A stretch of 64,000 nucleotides of DNA, taken from assembly GCA_902567765.1 (NCBI GenBank), contig CACFNI010000005.1:1-64000 (forward strand), in the 5' to 3' direction. A program made the position numbers and the translations under genes. How positions within the stretch are numbered: position 1 is the stretch's first letter; each line of letters starts with the position of its first letter. A model generated the notes under the pieces. The model made no database searches, was not told the origin of the DNA, and saw only the letters and a list, made by a program, of their open reading frames with translations. Shown one piece after another: positions 9,911-17,692 of the stretch. Source of the DNA: an uncultured Pelagibacteraceae bacterium. GTDB lineage: Bacteria > Pseudomonadota > Alphaproteobacteria > Pelagibacterales > Pelagibacteraceae.

Positions 9911-11263
9911 ATGGACAAAATATTAAAAAATTCATGGGCATTATTTTTAGGTATGGGATTAATAATGTTAGCTCATGGATATCAGGGATCTCTGTTAGGA
10001 ATTAGAGCAGTAAAAGAAGATTTTAGTCTGATCTCTACAGGCTTTATGCTTTCAGGATATTTTATTGGATATTTTATAGGAGCAAAAACTATTTCTAATT
10101 TAGTTTCAAGAGTCGGACACATACGTGTATTTGCTGCCTTTGCCTCAATTGCTTCAATAGTAATTCTACTTCACTCGATAATAATCAATCCTTTTTCTTG
10201 GTTTATCTTAAGAATAGTAACTGGTTTTAGTATGGTTTGTTTATATACAATTGCCGAAAGTTGGCTAAATGATAGATCAAGTAATAAAAATAGAGGAAGC
10301 GTTTTATCAATCTATATGATCATTTTATATGGGGCTATGGCTCTAGGAATGTTCTTTATTAATTTTAGTAGACCAGAAAATTTTCAACCATTCATTTTAG
10401 TTTCTTTAATTATGTCAATGTCTCTCATACCAATTTTACTTACCAAAAGAAAACCTCCAACTTTTAAAAAAATTCTTGGAATGAAACTTAAGGAGTTATA
10501 TAAAACATCACCATTTGGATTGGTTAGCTCTCTATTATGTGGTTCTGCGCATTCGGCATTATTCTCTTTGCTTGCTGTTTATGCAGCCTCAATGAATTTT
10601 ACAATTTTTGAAATATCAGTTGTAACTTTTTTAGTAGCTATTTCTGGAGCAATTTCTCAATGGCCAATTGGTAAACTTTCAGATGTGTTAGATAGAAGAT
10701 TGGTAATTATTTATTGTACATTTGCCTCAGCATTGTTTGCGCTTTGTGCAATAATTGCGTCTTCACAGATCTATATGCCAGAGGGTTTAGCGTCATCTAA
10801 AAATTGGTTTTATTTTTTTGTAATGCTGTTTTCCTTTTGTAGTTTGCCCATGTTTGCTTTAATTTTTGCTCATACAAATGATTTTATACCTAAAGAAAAA
10901 TTTGTATCCGCTGGAGCTGGTTTGCAGTTTGTTTTTGGGCTTGGGGCAATGATTGGTCCATTTTTTTGCTCGCTATTTATGGATATAGTTGGTCCTAATG
11001 GTTTTTTTATTTACTTAATACTTTTTCACATATTAATAGGTTCATTTGGTATTTATAGAATGAGAATTAGAGAAGCAGTAGAAAATCCAGACTCACAATT
11101 TGCTCCAATGCCTCAAACTATTACACCATTGGGATTAGAGCTTAATCCTTCAACAGAACACATTGAGGAGCCGTACAGTGAAAAAGTTAAGAAAATGCTT
11201 GAAAGAAAAGGTGTTAGCTTCAAAAAAGAAGACACTACAAACAAAATTGAAGAAAAAATTTAA
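9911..11263 (+). CDS. MFS transporter (YcaD-like)
   Basis: The 450-residue protein has twelve hydrophobic segments and a polar C-terminal tail of about 70 residues. Features of the YcaD-like major facilitator group are visible: an N-terminal H-G-Y-Q-G-S-L-L-G-I-R segment, a charged loop after TM2, A-E-S-W-L-N-D-R near residue 116, and G-K-L-S-D-V-L-D-R-R in the central loop. The substrate is unknown. It is separated from the EamA gene by a 50-base AT-rich spacer and is the last gene before the accessory region. A weak inverted repeat after the stop (11264-11300) is not convincing as a terminator. Confidence 0.88.
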   Translation: MDKILKNSWALFLGMGLIMLAHGYQGSLLGIRAVKEDFSLISTGFMLSGYFIGYFIGAKTISNLVSRVGHIRVFAAFASIASIVILLHSIIINPFSWFILRIVTGFSMVCLYTIAESWLNDRSSNKNRGSVLSIYMIILYGAMALGMFFINFSRPENFQPFILVSLIMSMSLIPILLTKRKPPTFKKILGMKLKELYKTSPFGLVSSLLCGSAHSALFSLLAVYAASMNFTIFEISVVTFLVAISGAISQWPIGKLSDVLDRRLVIIYCTFASALFALCAIIASSQIYMPEGLASSKNWFYFFVMLFSFCSLPMFALIFAHTNDFIPKEKFVSAGAGLQFVFGLGAMIGPFFCSLFMDIVGPNGFFIYLILFHILIGSFGIYRMRIREAVENPDSQFAPMPQTITPLGLELNPSTEHIEEPYSEKVKKMLERKGVSFKKEDTTNKIEEKI

Positions 11264-11382
11264 CTTTAACTTTGAATCTGATTTAAAGTTTATCTACCTG
11301 AGGTTGAGCGCAACATGATCATAAAAGCTTAATCTTTTCTTGTTAAAATAAAAAAATTTTGCTGAAATGTATTTTTAAAAAA

Positions 11383-12105
11383 ATGCCTAGAAAAAGAAAA
11401 ACAAAGAAAAAAAATAATCCACTTGGAGGCTTAGGAAAGCTTGCAAGTTTTACATCTGACTCAATAGGATCAGCATACGACTCGTATAAAAAAAGACTAC
11501 ATATAAAAAAAATTGAAGAAATAAAATTAAAAAAATTAGAAGAGTCTCATAAAATTAAAGAGGAAAGAAAAGAGCTTAAATTAAAAGATGACCAAGTTAA
11601 AAAGGATCAAGAAAAATTAAAAAATAAAGATGAAGAGTTAAAATTAAAAGACAAAGATCTTAAGATTAAGGAAGAAAAACTAAAACTCGAAAATGAGAGA
11701 TTAAATAAAAAAGATGAAGAATTAAGATTGATATCTCAGGACCAGAGAAAAAAGGAAAAAGAATTAAAGTTAAAAGAAGAAGAGCAAAAAAGGAAAGATA
11801 TTGATCTTAAAGTTAGAGAAGAAGAGCAAAAAACTAAAGAACAAAAAGAAAGAAAAAGAAAAAAATTCGAGGAACAAAAATTAAAATTCGAGGAACAAAG
11901 AAAAAAAAACGAAGAAGTCCAAAAATTGAGAGAATGGGAACAAAATTTTGATGAAGAACAAAAAAGAAAAGAACTTAAAGAAAAGTTAAAGGATGAAGAA
12001 ATAAGACAAAAAGATTTAGAATTACAAAAAATTAAAGATAAAGAAATGCAAAATTTTAAAGAGGAATTAATTCAAGAACAAAGGAAAAAAGACGAATTAA
12101 ATTAA
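11383..12105 (+). CDS. Highly charged coiled-coil protein, unknown function
   Basis: The 240-residue protein has a basic N-terminus (M-P-R-K-R-K-T-K-K-K), a short glycine-rich stretch (N-P-L-G-G-L-G-K-L) and S-D-S-I-G-S-A-Y-D-S-Y. From about residue 40 to the end follows an unbroken Lys/Glu/Leu heptad-like helix with imperfect repeats of L-K-L-K-(D/E)-(K/E). No membrane segment or catalytic motif is present. In-frame TTG at 11359 is a possible upstream start, but the ATG at 11383 is preferred. Such sequence is low-complexity, so similarity searches give many unspecific coiled-coil hits. It stands alone at the left border of the restriction island. Confidence 0.7.
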   Translation: MPRKRKTKKKNNPLGGLGKLASFTSDSIGSAYDSYKKRLHIKKIEEIKLKKLEESHKIKEERKELKLKDDQVKKDQEKLKNKDEELKLKDKDLKIKEEKLKLENERLNKKDEELRLISQDQRKKEKELKLKEEEQKRKDIDLKVREEEQKTKEQKERKRKKFEEQKLKFEEQRKKNEEVQKLREWEQNFDEEQKRKELKEKLKDEEIRQKDLELQKIKDKEMQNFKEELIQEQRKKDELN

Positions 12106-12122
12106 TTTTCTCTCTAAATTTA

Positions 12123-12191
12123 ATGAACAAAAAAAAGTCTGCTGAAATTTGGCGTAAAATCCAAGAAGCTGGGGATTTTTTAAGGTGCTAG
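12123..12191 (+). pseudogene. Truncated relative of the small gene at 16342-16569
   Basis: A 22-codon frame opens with M-N-K-K-K-S-A-E-I-W-R-K-I-Q-E-A-G-D-F-L and stops at TAG. Over the first 20 positions it matches the start of the 75-residue protein encoded right of the island (M-N-E-E-N-R-R-R-L-W-V-L-I-Q-E-A-G-D-Y-L) at 10 positions, including all of I-Q-E-A-G-D. After that it breaks off. It is best read as the 5' remnant of a diverged paralogue, not as an expressed micro-protein. Confidence 0.6.
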
Positions 12192-12200
12192 TGGGACAAC

Positions 12201-12230
12201 CTACTTCACACTACCTCACACTACTTCACA
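12201..12230 (+). repeat. Three tandem 10-bp repeats
   Basis: The unit C-T-A-C-T-T-C-A-C-A occurs three times head to tail, the middle copy with one change (C-T-A-C-C-T-C-A-C-A). A partial fourth copy begins C-T-A at 12231. The array sits between the arms of a 6-bp inverted repeat (12188-12193 and 12229-12234). Its GC-richer composition contrasts with the surrounding DNA. It may be a protein-binding iteron-like site or a scar of DNA rearrangement. The 10-bp period (about one helical turn) would suit repeated binding on one face. Confidence 0.7.
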
Positions 12231-12297
12231 CTAGTTACGCGGATAATTAAAATTTAATTGAAAATAATTCGCCTAAAGACTCATCAATTTAGCTAAC

Positions 12298-12334
12298 AAA
12301 CTAGGCCACAGACTAGGCCAGATTAAGATAAAAC
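12298..12334 (+). repeat. Left copy of 37-bp direct repeat flanking the R-M island
   Basis: This 37-bp stretch matches 16290-16326 at 33 of 37 positions in the same orientation. Each copy is itself built from two 12-bp half-units (A-C-T-A-G-G-C-C-A-C-A-G followed by A-C-T-A-G-G-C-C-A-G-A-T here). The similarity stops sharply on both sides. Together the copies bracket mod and res exactly, which is the layout of an insertion with target duplication or of an attachment-site pair. Confidence 0.75.
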
Positions 12335-12403
12335 AATCTTGTCTTTATTTAAGATTTTAATTATCCATGATAGTGTAAAAAATTAAATCTAGTAAATTAA
12401 AAA

Positions 12404-14077
12404 GTGAAAAAAAAAACATTATCAAATTGGTCTAAAGAAGAACTTATTGATGAAATTTTAAAACTTCATAAAAGAAAAAAATTTGGAATAGTTTGGCAGG
12501 ATAAAATTGAGGAAATTGTAGAGTTTTCAAAAAAGAATATTCCTATTTTAGAAGAATTAAAAAATAAAGAAATTAAAACAGATAATAAAAGATTTAACCT
12601 TATTATTGAGGGTGATAATTATAACTCTCTACAATTACTTAGTTATACTCATTCAAAGAAAATAGACATAATTTATATAGATCCTCCTTACAATACTGGC
12701 GCAAAAGATTGGAAATATAATAATGACTTTGTAGATGAATTGGACTCATTTAGACACAGCAAATGGTTATCAATGATGAATAACAGATTAAAAATTGCAA
12801 AAAAACTCCTTAAGAAAGATGGAGTTTTAATATGCTCTATAGATGAAAATGAAAAAAATCAACTTGGAGTACTATTAGAAGAAATTTTTTATGAATATGA
12901 AATTCATTGTATCTCAATAGTACATAATCCTGGGGGAGTTCAGGGTAAAAATTTTTCTTATAATAATGAATTTGCTTTTTTTATATTTCCAAAAAATATA
13001 AAAAAAATATCTTTAGAAAATCGAGAGGAGAATCCTGATATAAGACCTTTAAGAGATGTTTCAACAGGGAACCATCTTAGAACAGACGCAAAAAATTGTT
13101 TTTTTCCAATATATGTAAAAAATAATAAAGTAATTGGTTTTGGAAAAGTATGTGAAGATAGTTTTCATCCAAAATCTCCTAATATTAAAAGGAAGGATGG
13201 TATTCTGGAAATATATCCAATTGATACAAATGGAAATGAGAGAAAATGGGTTTTTGCAAGACAAACTATCGATAATATTAAAGATGAACTTTTTGTGGAA
13301 TTTAATAAAAAAAGAAAAATCTTTGATATAATAAGAAAAAAAACTAAGTTTAATTATAAAACTGTTTGGGACAAAAAGTTATTTAATGCAAATCTATTTG
13401 GTACCCAACTATTAAGAAGTATTATTAAAACATCCTTTCCATTTCCAAAATCTATGTATTTGGTAAAAGAATTTATACAATCAATTATTCATCAAAAAGA
13501 TGCAATTATTTTAGATTTTTTTGCTGGTTCAGGAACTACAGGTCAAGCTGTATTAGAAATAAATAAAGAAGATTCTGGTAATCGACAATTCATTTTGTGT
13601 ACTAATAATGAAAACAATATTGCATCAGAAGTAACATTCCCAAGAATCTCCAAAAATATTAAAGGATACACAAATTTAAAAAATAAAAAAAAAGTAAACG
13701 GGCTTGGTGGAAATTTAAAATATTATAAAATAAAATTTTTTAATCAAATACAATCAGATGCAGATATTGCTAATATATCCAATAAAATAGACGAAATTAT
13801 ATGTCTGAAAGAGGAAACATTTAATCTAAAAATTAATCATAAAAAATATAAAATTTTTAATAATTTAAACAAAACTACTATTATAATTTATGATGATACA
13901 GTGTTGGAAAATTTAGATGAAATTATTACAAATACTAAAGTTTTGACTAAAATTTATATATTTAGTCTAGGAACAGACACGTATGAAGAATATTTTAATA
14001 AATATAATAATGTTGAAGTAATACCTTTGCCAAATAGTTATATTAAATCATTCAACTTAATTAATAAATTGATCTGA
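12404..14077 (+). CDS. mod: Type III restriction-modification DNA methyltransferase (Mod)
   Basis: The 557-residue beta-class N6-adenine methyltransferase has motif IV D-P-P-Y-N-T-G near residue 95, then a long target-recognition region, then the SAM-binding motif I D-F-F-A-G-S-G-T-T-G near residue 370. The order IV-TRD-I is that of type III Mod subunits. Mod recognises an asymmetric site, methylates one strand and is needed for restriction by Res. The start is GTG; no ATG fits. The stop overlaps the res start (TGATG), so the two are coupled. No repeat tract is seen inside mod. Confidence 0.9.
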   Translation: MKKKTLSNWSKEELIDEILKLHKRKKFGIVWQDKIEEIVEFSKKNIPILEELKNKEIKTDNKRFNLIIEGDNYNSLQLLSYTHSKKIDIIYIDPPYNTGAKDWKYNNDFVDELDSFRHSKWLSMMNNRLKIAKKLLKKDGVLICSIDENEKNQLGVLLEEIFYEYEIHCISIVHNPGGVQGKNFSYNNEFAFFIFPKNIKKISLENREENPDIRPLRDVSTGNHLRTDAKNCFFPIYVKNNKVIGFGKVCEDSFHPKSPNIKRKDGILEIYPIDTNGNERKWVFARQTIDNIKDELFVEFNKKRKIFDIIRKKTKFNYKTVWDKKLFNANLFGTQLLRSIIKTSFPFPKSMYLVKEFIQSIIHQKDAIILDFFAGSGTTGQAVLEINKEDSGNRQFILCTNNENNIASEVTFPRISKNIKGYTNLKNKKKVNGLGGNLKYYKIKFFNQIQSDADIANISNKIDEIICLKEETFNLKINHKKYKIFNNLNKTTIIIYDDTVLENLDEIITNTKVLTKIYIFSLGTDTYEEYFNKYNNVEVIPLPNSYIKSFNLINKLI

Positions 14078-14460
14078 TGTTTCTAAAAAACTTTCAAGAA
14101 AAAGCAATTAAAAAACTTTTACATCGTAGTTTTGATCTAATAAGTGATCGAGATAAAAAAAAATTAGTTTTCAAAGCACCAACAGGTGCAGGCAAAACTC
14201 TTATGATGGCTGAATATATTAGTAGTTTGTGTGGCTCAGATATTTTAACAAAAAATCTATCCTTTATTTGGACTGCACCAAGAAAACTTCATATTCAAAG
14301 TAAAAGAAAACTTGAAAACTATTTCTCAAATACAAATGTTGTAGAATGCTTGAACTTTGAAAATATTACAGACAAACAATTATTTGAGAATCAAATTTTA
14401 TTTTTAAATTGGGAAAGCATTAACAAAAAAAAACAAAAATACGATTATTGTAGAAAATGA
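14077..14460 (+). CDS. res: Type III restriction enzyme Res, N-terminal part (frameshifted)
   Basis: This frame encodes the first ~116 residues of a Res subunit: L-K-N-F-Q-E-K-A-I-K-K-L at the start and Walker A K-A-P-T-G-A-G-K-T-L near residue 38. It then runs through a poly-A tract at 14425-14433 into out-of-frame codons and stops at 14460. The helicase continues in the +1 frame immediately after the tract. With eight A instead of nine, the frame would stay open through to 16291 (about 738 residues). As written it lacks the DEAD-box and nuclease and would be inactive alone. Confidence 0.75.
   Translation: MFLKNFQEKAIKKLLHRSFDLISDRDKKKLVFKAPTGAGKTLMMAEYISSLCGSDILTKNLSFIWTAPRKLHIQSKRKLENYFSNTNVVECLNFENITDKQLFENQILFLNWESINKKKQKYDYCRK
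14425..14433 (+). other. res: Nine-A homopolymer at the res frameshift
   Basis: A run of nine A between two C residues is the point where the two res frames exchange. Reading backwards, the downstream frame has a stop at 14405, so the shift must lie between 14405 and 14460, and this run is the only obvious slippery site there. Possible meanings are a reversible on/off switch by replication slippage, rescue by transcriptional slippage, a fixed inactivating mutation, or a sequencing or assembly error. Confidence 0.7.
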
Positions 14461-14521
14461 GAAAGAATTTTATCTCAACAAAATATTAGAAAATACAAAA
14501 GAAAAAGGTAGGTCTATAATT

Positions 14522-16291
14522 TTGATAATAGATGAGTCTCACCATCATGCTACTAGCGAATTATCTAAAAAACTAATTGAGGATATAAACCCGAAATTAA
14601 CTATAGAGGTATCAGCGACACCTGTAATAAATGACCCAGATGAAATTGTTTCAGTTTCATTAGATGAAGCCAGAAATGAAGGTATGATAAAAAAATCAAT
14701 AATCTTAAATGAAAAATTTGATAATTTGTTCAAGTCCAATACGTTCAGATCTAAGTTATCCAAGGGCTCAGATAAATTTGTACTAGACATAGCTTTAAAA
14801 AAACAAGAGGAAATAAAAAAAAATTATAAATTGTTAAAAAAAAAAATTAATCCTCTACTTCTTATACAAATTCCAGATTCAAAAATAAAAAACGAAAATA
14901 AATTTCTTAATGAAATTGAAAATTATCTAAAAACAAAACATAAGATAACAACAGAAAATGGTAAATTAGCGATTTATTTATCAGAAAATAAAAAAAATTT
15001 AGAAAATATCTCTAAAAATGAAAATGAAACAGAAGTAATAATTTTTAAACAGGCAATTGCACTTGGTTGGGATTGTCCAAGAGCACAGATATTAGTGTTA
15101 TTTAGAGATTGGAAGCAATTAACTTTTTCAATTCAAACAGTTGGAAGAATCATGAGAATGCCAGAAATTAAAAATGGATACTATAACAAAGAAATTTTAA
15201 ATAAATCATACATATTCACTAATCTAGAAAATATTGAAATAGTTGAGGATATAGCAAAAGATTATATCACTATTTATACAAGTGAAAGTAAAAAAAAAAT
15301 TAATCTTATTTCATCAAATAGAATTAGACAAAGAGAAAGAACCAGGCTTAACCCTAAATTCATTGAGATTTTTATCGATCAAGCAAAAAAATATAATTTG
15401 AAAAAAAAAATAAGTTTAGGTAACCCAAAGGTTAAAATATCAATTATTTTAGAAAAAAAAATTGATCAAATTGATAATCCAAAAGCACATTATTTTGGAA
15501 ATAAAAGTATAGACATCAAAAATACTTACGATTTACAAAAATTGTTTGATTATTTTGTCTTGCAAAATCTTTCTCCATATTACCCTGAAGATAGATCAAT
15601 AGGTAGAGTTAAACAATCAATTTATAAATTTTTCAAAGATATTATAAAACTCGATTACGAAAAAAATTTTTCGAAAATAATAAGTATTGTTTTAAGTCAA
15701 GGTAATATAAATAAATTTATAGAAGTAATAAATCTTACAAAAGAAAAATATAAAAATTATGTTGATTTAAGAGATCAAGAAATTTCTGAATATGACTGGA
15801 GTTTTCCAGAAAAAATAGATTACTCTGGAAAATATAACAAATTCAATTCAAAAAAATCAATTATGCAGCCATTTTATTTTGACTTTAAGTGGAAAACAGA
15901 AGAAAACTTTATCCGAACCTTGGAAAAATCTAAAAAAGTAATTTGGTGGTTTAAAAATGGAGAAGGTGATCAAAAATACTTTGCAATACCATATAAAAAG
16001 AATCAAGATACAAATCTTTTTTATATAGATTTTATCGTGGGATTTAAAAATAAAACAATTGGCTTATTTGATACCAAAAGTGGCATAACTATTGATAAGG
16101 CTAAAGAAAAGAGTGATGGTTTAATAAAATATATTGAAAAAAATAAGAAAAAAAAATTAATAGGAGGAATTATTACAAATAAAGATGCAATAAATTTCAA
16201 CAGAGATTGGTTAGTTTATAAAGATAAAGGTATCAACTTAAACTCTAACAATCTATCAAATTGGAAATCTTTATATGAAGTTATTGGATAA
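14522..16291 (+). CDS. res: Type III restriction enzyme Res, C-terminal part (frameshifted)
   Basis: This carries the rest of Res. The DEAD-box D-E-S-H appears in I-I-D-E-S-H-H-H-A-T, followed by motif V-like A-L-G-W-D-C-P-R-A and motif VI Q-T-V-G-R-I-M-R-M. Near the end is a PD-(D/E)xK-type nuclease core (Y-I-D-F-I-V-G-F, then L-F-D-T-K-S-G). The frame is open from 14408, so homologous sequence begins before the TTG at 14522, and there is no convincing independent start. ATP-driven translocation and cleavage need both parts joined. The stop codon overlaps the right direct repeat. Confidence 0.8.
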   Translation: MIIDESHHHATSELSKKLIEDINPKLTIEVSATPVINDPDEIVSVSLDEARNEGMIKKSIILNEKFDNLFKSNTFRSKLSKGSDKFVLDIALKKQEEIKKNYKLLKKKINPLLLIQIPDSKIKNENKFLNEIENYLKTKHKITTENGKLAIYLSENKKNLENISKNENETEVIIFKQAIALGWDCPRAQILVLFRDWKQLTFSIQTVGRIMRMPEIKNGYYNKEILNKSYIFTNLENIEIVEDIAKDYITIYTSESKKKINLISSNRIRQRERTRLNPKFIEIFIDQAKKYNLKKKISLGNPKVKISIILEKKIDQIDNPKAHYFGNKSIDIKNTYDLQKLFDYFVLQNLSPYYPEDRSIGRVKQSIYKFFKDIIKLDYEKNFSKIISIVLSQGNINKFIEVINLTKEKYKNYVDLRDQEISEYDWSFPEKIDYSGKYNKFNSKKSIMQPFYFDFKWKTEENFIRTLEKSKKVIWWFKNGEGDQKYFAIPYKKNQDTNLFYIDFIVGFKNKTIGLFDTKSGITIDKAKEKSDGLIKYIEKNKKKKLIGGIITNKDAINFNRDWLVYKDKGINLNSNNLSNWKSLYEVIG

Positions 16292-16326
16292 ACTATGCCC
16301 CAGACTATGCCAGATTTAGATAAAAC
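16290..16326 (+). repeat. Right copy of 37-bp direct repeat flanking the R-M island
   Basis: This is the same-orientation partner of 12298-12334 (33 of 37 identical). It has the same internal duplication, here A-C-T-A-T-G-C-C-C-C-A-G then A-C-T-A-T-G-C-C-A-G-A-T. It begins inside the res stop codon and ends 15 bases before the start of the small gene at 16342. Confidence 0.75.
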
Positions 16327-16341
16327 AGAGTTTGGAGTAGT

Positions 16342-16569
16342 ATGAATGAGGAAAATCGCCGTCGTTTGTGGGTTTTGATCCAGGAAGCTGGCGATTATTT
16401 GGAAAATAAACTTCCTGATCATCCTAATCATCCCAAAGGAAGAAATTCCTATGCTCACGTTGCTATTTGTATAAAAAACAAATTTAATGCAAGTTATAAA
16501 GATATTGAGGATAATAAGTTTGATGAAGTTGTAAGATATATAGAATTTTTAAAAAAAAACCCAAGCTAA
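16342..16569 (+). CDS. Small conserved-looking protein of unknown function
   Basis: The 75-residue soluble protein has a charged N-terminus with E-A-G-D-Y-L, a Pro/His-rich turn (P-D-H-P-N-H-P-K-G-R-N) and an acidic C-terminal half. I do not recognise a family. Three consecutive CGN arginine codons near the start (CGC CGT CGT) contrast with the AGA preference of the surrounding genes, hinting at an origin elsewhere. A shortened relative lies left of the R-M island. It ends immediately before the stop of the convergent amidinotransferase gene. Confidence 0.65.
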   Translation: MNEENRRRLWVLIQEAGDYLENKLPDHPNHPKGRNSYAHVAICIKNKFNASYKDIEDNKFDEVVRYIEFLKKNPS

Positions 16570-17679
16570 TTATTGTTTGGGAAAATAGTCTTCGCATTTA
16601 CCTTCTCTATAAACGTCGGTAGTACTACAGTGAAGGCCACCCCCAAAAGCGTATACATCCCTAAGGTCTATAGGTAAGACCTCCATTCCTAGTTTATCTA
16701 ATTGCTCTGCTTGATAAATTTCTGTTTTTTCTACACACACTGTTTTTGGATCCAAAACTAGTACATTCATTGAGAGCCAAACAGATGAATAACATAAAGG
16801 TGGTGGTGTATTGTGTGCAGGTTGAGCGGCATATACAATTTCCCATCCATTTTTCTCAAAAATTTTTCTCTGTTCTTTGGGAAGTTTTCTTTGAGGATTA
16901 TTTAAAATAAGACCTGGTCTGATTGGTGTAAAAGTAGCATCAATGTGAATAGGATAAGGGTCACCCGGGAAGTTAACAGTATGTACTCGGTGGTTAGGAA
17001 AATGTCTTCTAAGCCAATCAATGCCTTTTAGATTTGTTGTAAATCCATGTTGAACTATTAAATCTTTTCCAAATCTTAAAATATCAGCTGCATCAAATAA
17101 AGGTTCTTCCTCTGTAGTTACGAAAAATTTTTTTTCTGCCCATTCTAATCTCTGTTCATTTGTTACTGTATCAGAAAGATAATTTTTGTGATAATCTTTA
17201 TCAGTTAGTCGTGGCTTTGGTGCAGATTCGTGTTTCATATTTGGATCTTCCATAAAATATTTTTGAATTAAGGGTCTATAAGCAAGATATTCAAACCATC
17301 TTGATCTAAAACTCATAGTTGCTTCTAACATTTCATTCCCAACTGTTATTATAACATCTCTAGAAGGCATGCATCCAAACATGTTTTCAACTTTCCAATC
17401 TGGTGTCCCAATTTCGGTATCAAATTTTAAAGGTGTAGGTCTATCTACTTTCACCCCTCTTCCCTCAAGTGTTTTAACAAACTTATCTAAAAGTTCATTC
17501 CCTCTATCAATAGTTTCTTGAGTTCTTCTCCCATGTGTACCTTTCATATCAGAGTCAGCAGGAATTTTTACATCAACCGCAGGCTCAGGTGCTGGAATAC
17601 AACAATTATCAGCTCTTCCTACTATCACATGCTTTAATGGATCCCATTCGTTCCAGCTATTTACAATTGTTTTATTCAT
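16570..17679 (-). CDS. Glycine amidinotransferase-like enzyme
   Basis: The 369-residue protein resembles L-arginine:glycine amidinotransferase (AGAT, GATM). It opens with N-S-W-N-E-W-D-P-L-K-H-V-I-V-G-R. The catalytic triad is recognisable as D196 (L-F-D-A-A-D), H245 (H-I-D-A-T-F) and C351 (G-G-G-L-H-C). AGAT moves the amidino group of arginine onto glycine, giving guanidinoacetate and ornithine. Bacterial relatives use other amine acceptors, so the acceptor here is uncertain. It is the first gene of a minus-strand block and ends back to back with the small gene. Confidence 0.85.
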   Translation of the reverse strand: MNKTIVNSWNEWDPLKHVIVGRADNCCIPAPEPAVDVKIPADSDMKGTHGRRTQETIDRGNELLDKFVKTLEGRGVKVDRPTPLKFDTEIGTPDWKVENMFGCMPSRDVIITVGNEMLEATMSFRSRWFEYLAYRPLIQKYFMEDPNMKHESAPKPRLTDKDYHKNYLSDTVTNEQRLEWAEKKFFVTTEEEPLFDAADILRFGKDLIVQHGFTTNLKGIDWLRRHFPNHRVHTVNFPGDPYPIHIDATFTPIRPGLILNNPQRKLPKEQRKIFEKNGWEIVYAAQPAHNTPPPLCYSSVWLSMNVLVLDPKTVCVEKTEIYQAEQLDKLGMEVLPIDLRDVYAFGGGLHCSTTDVYREGKCEDYFPKQ

Positions 17680-17692
17680 AAAACTTATATAA

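Larger units (their letters stand above)
12106..12403 (+). other. Intergenic stretch holding gene remnant and repeats
   Basis: These 298 bases contain no full gene. From left to right they hold a 22-codon truncated reading frame (12123-12191), an inverted C-T-A-G-T-G / C-A-C-T-A-G pair (12188-12193 and 12229-12234) enclosing three tandem 10-base repeats (12201-12230), and the left 37-bp direct repeat (12298-12334). About 70 bases then lead to the GTG start of mod and probably contain its promoter. The segment reads as the left junction of the restriction-modification island. Confidence 0.7.

Noticed and set aside
11264..11300. Terminator after the MFS gene
   Set aside because: The inverted repeat is AT-only with a long loop and lacks a following T-run.
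11359..11382. TTG start adding eight residues to the coiled-coil protein
   Set aside because: The ATG at 11383 begins a typical basic N-terminus. The upstream residues look like translated leader.
12201..12230. Short tandem repeats as a CRISPR array
   Set aside because: The unit is only 10 bp, has no spacers, and no cas genes are near.
12298..16326. Prophage or transposon carrying the R-M genes
   Set aside because: No integrase, transposase, phage gene or terminal inverted repeat was found. Only direct repeats flank mod and res.
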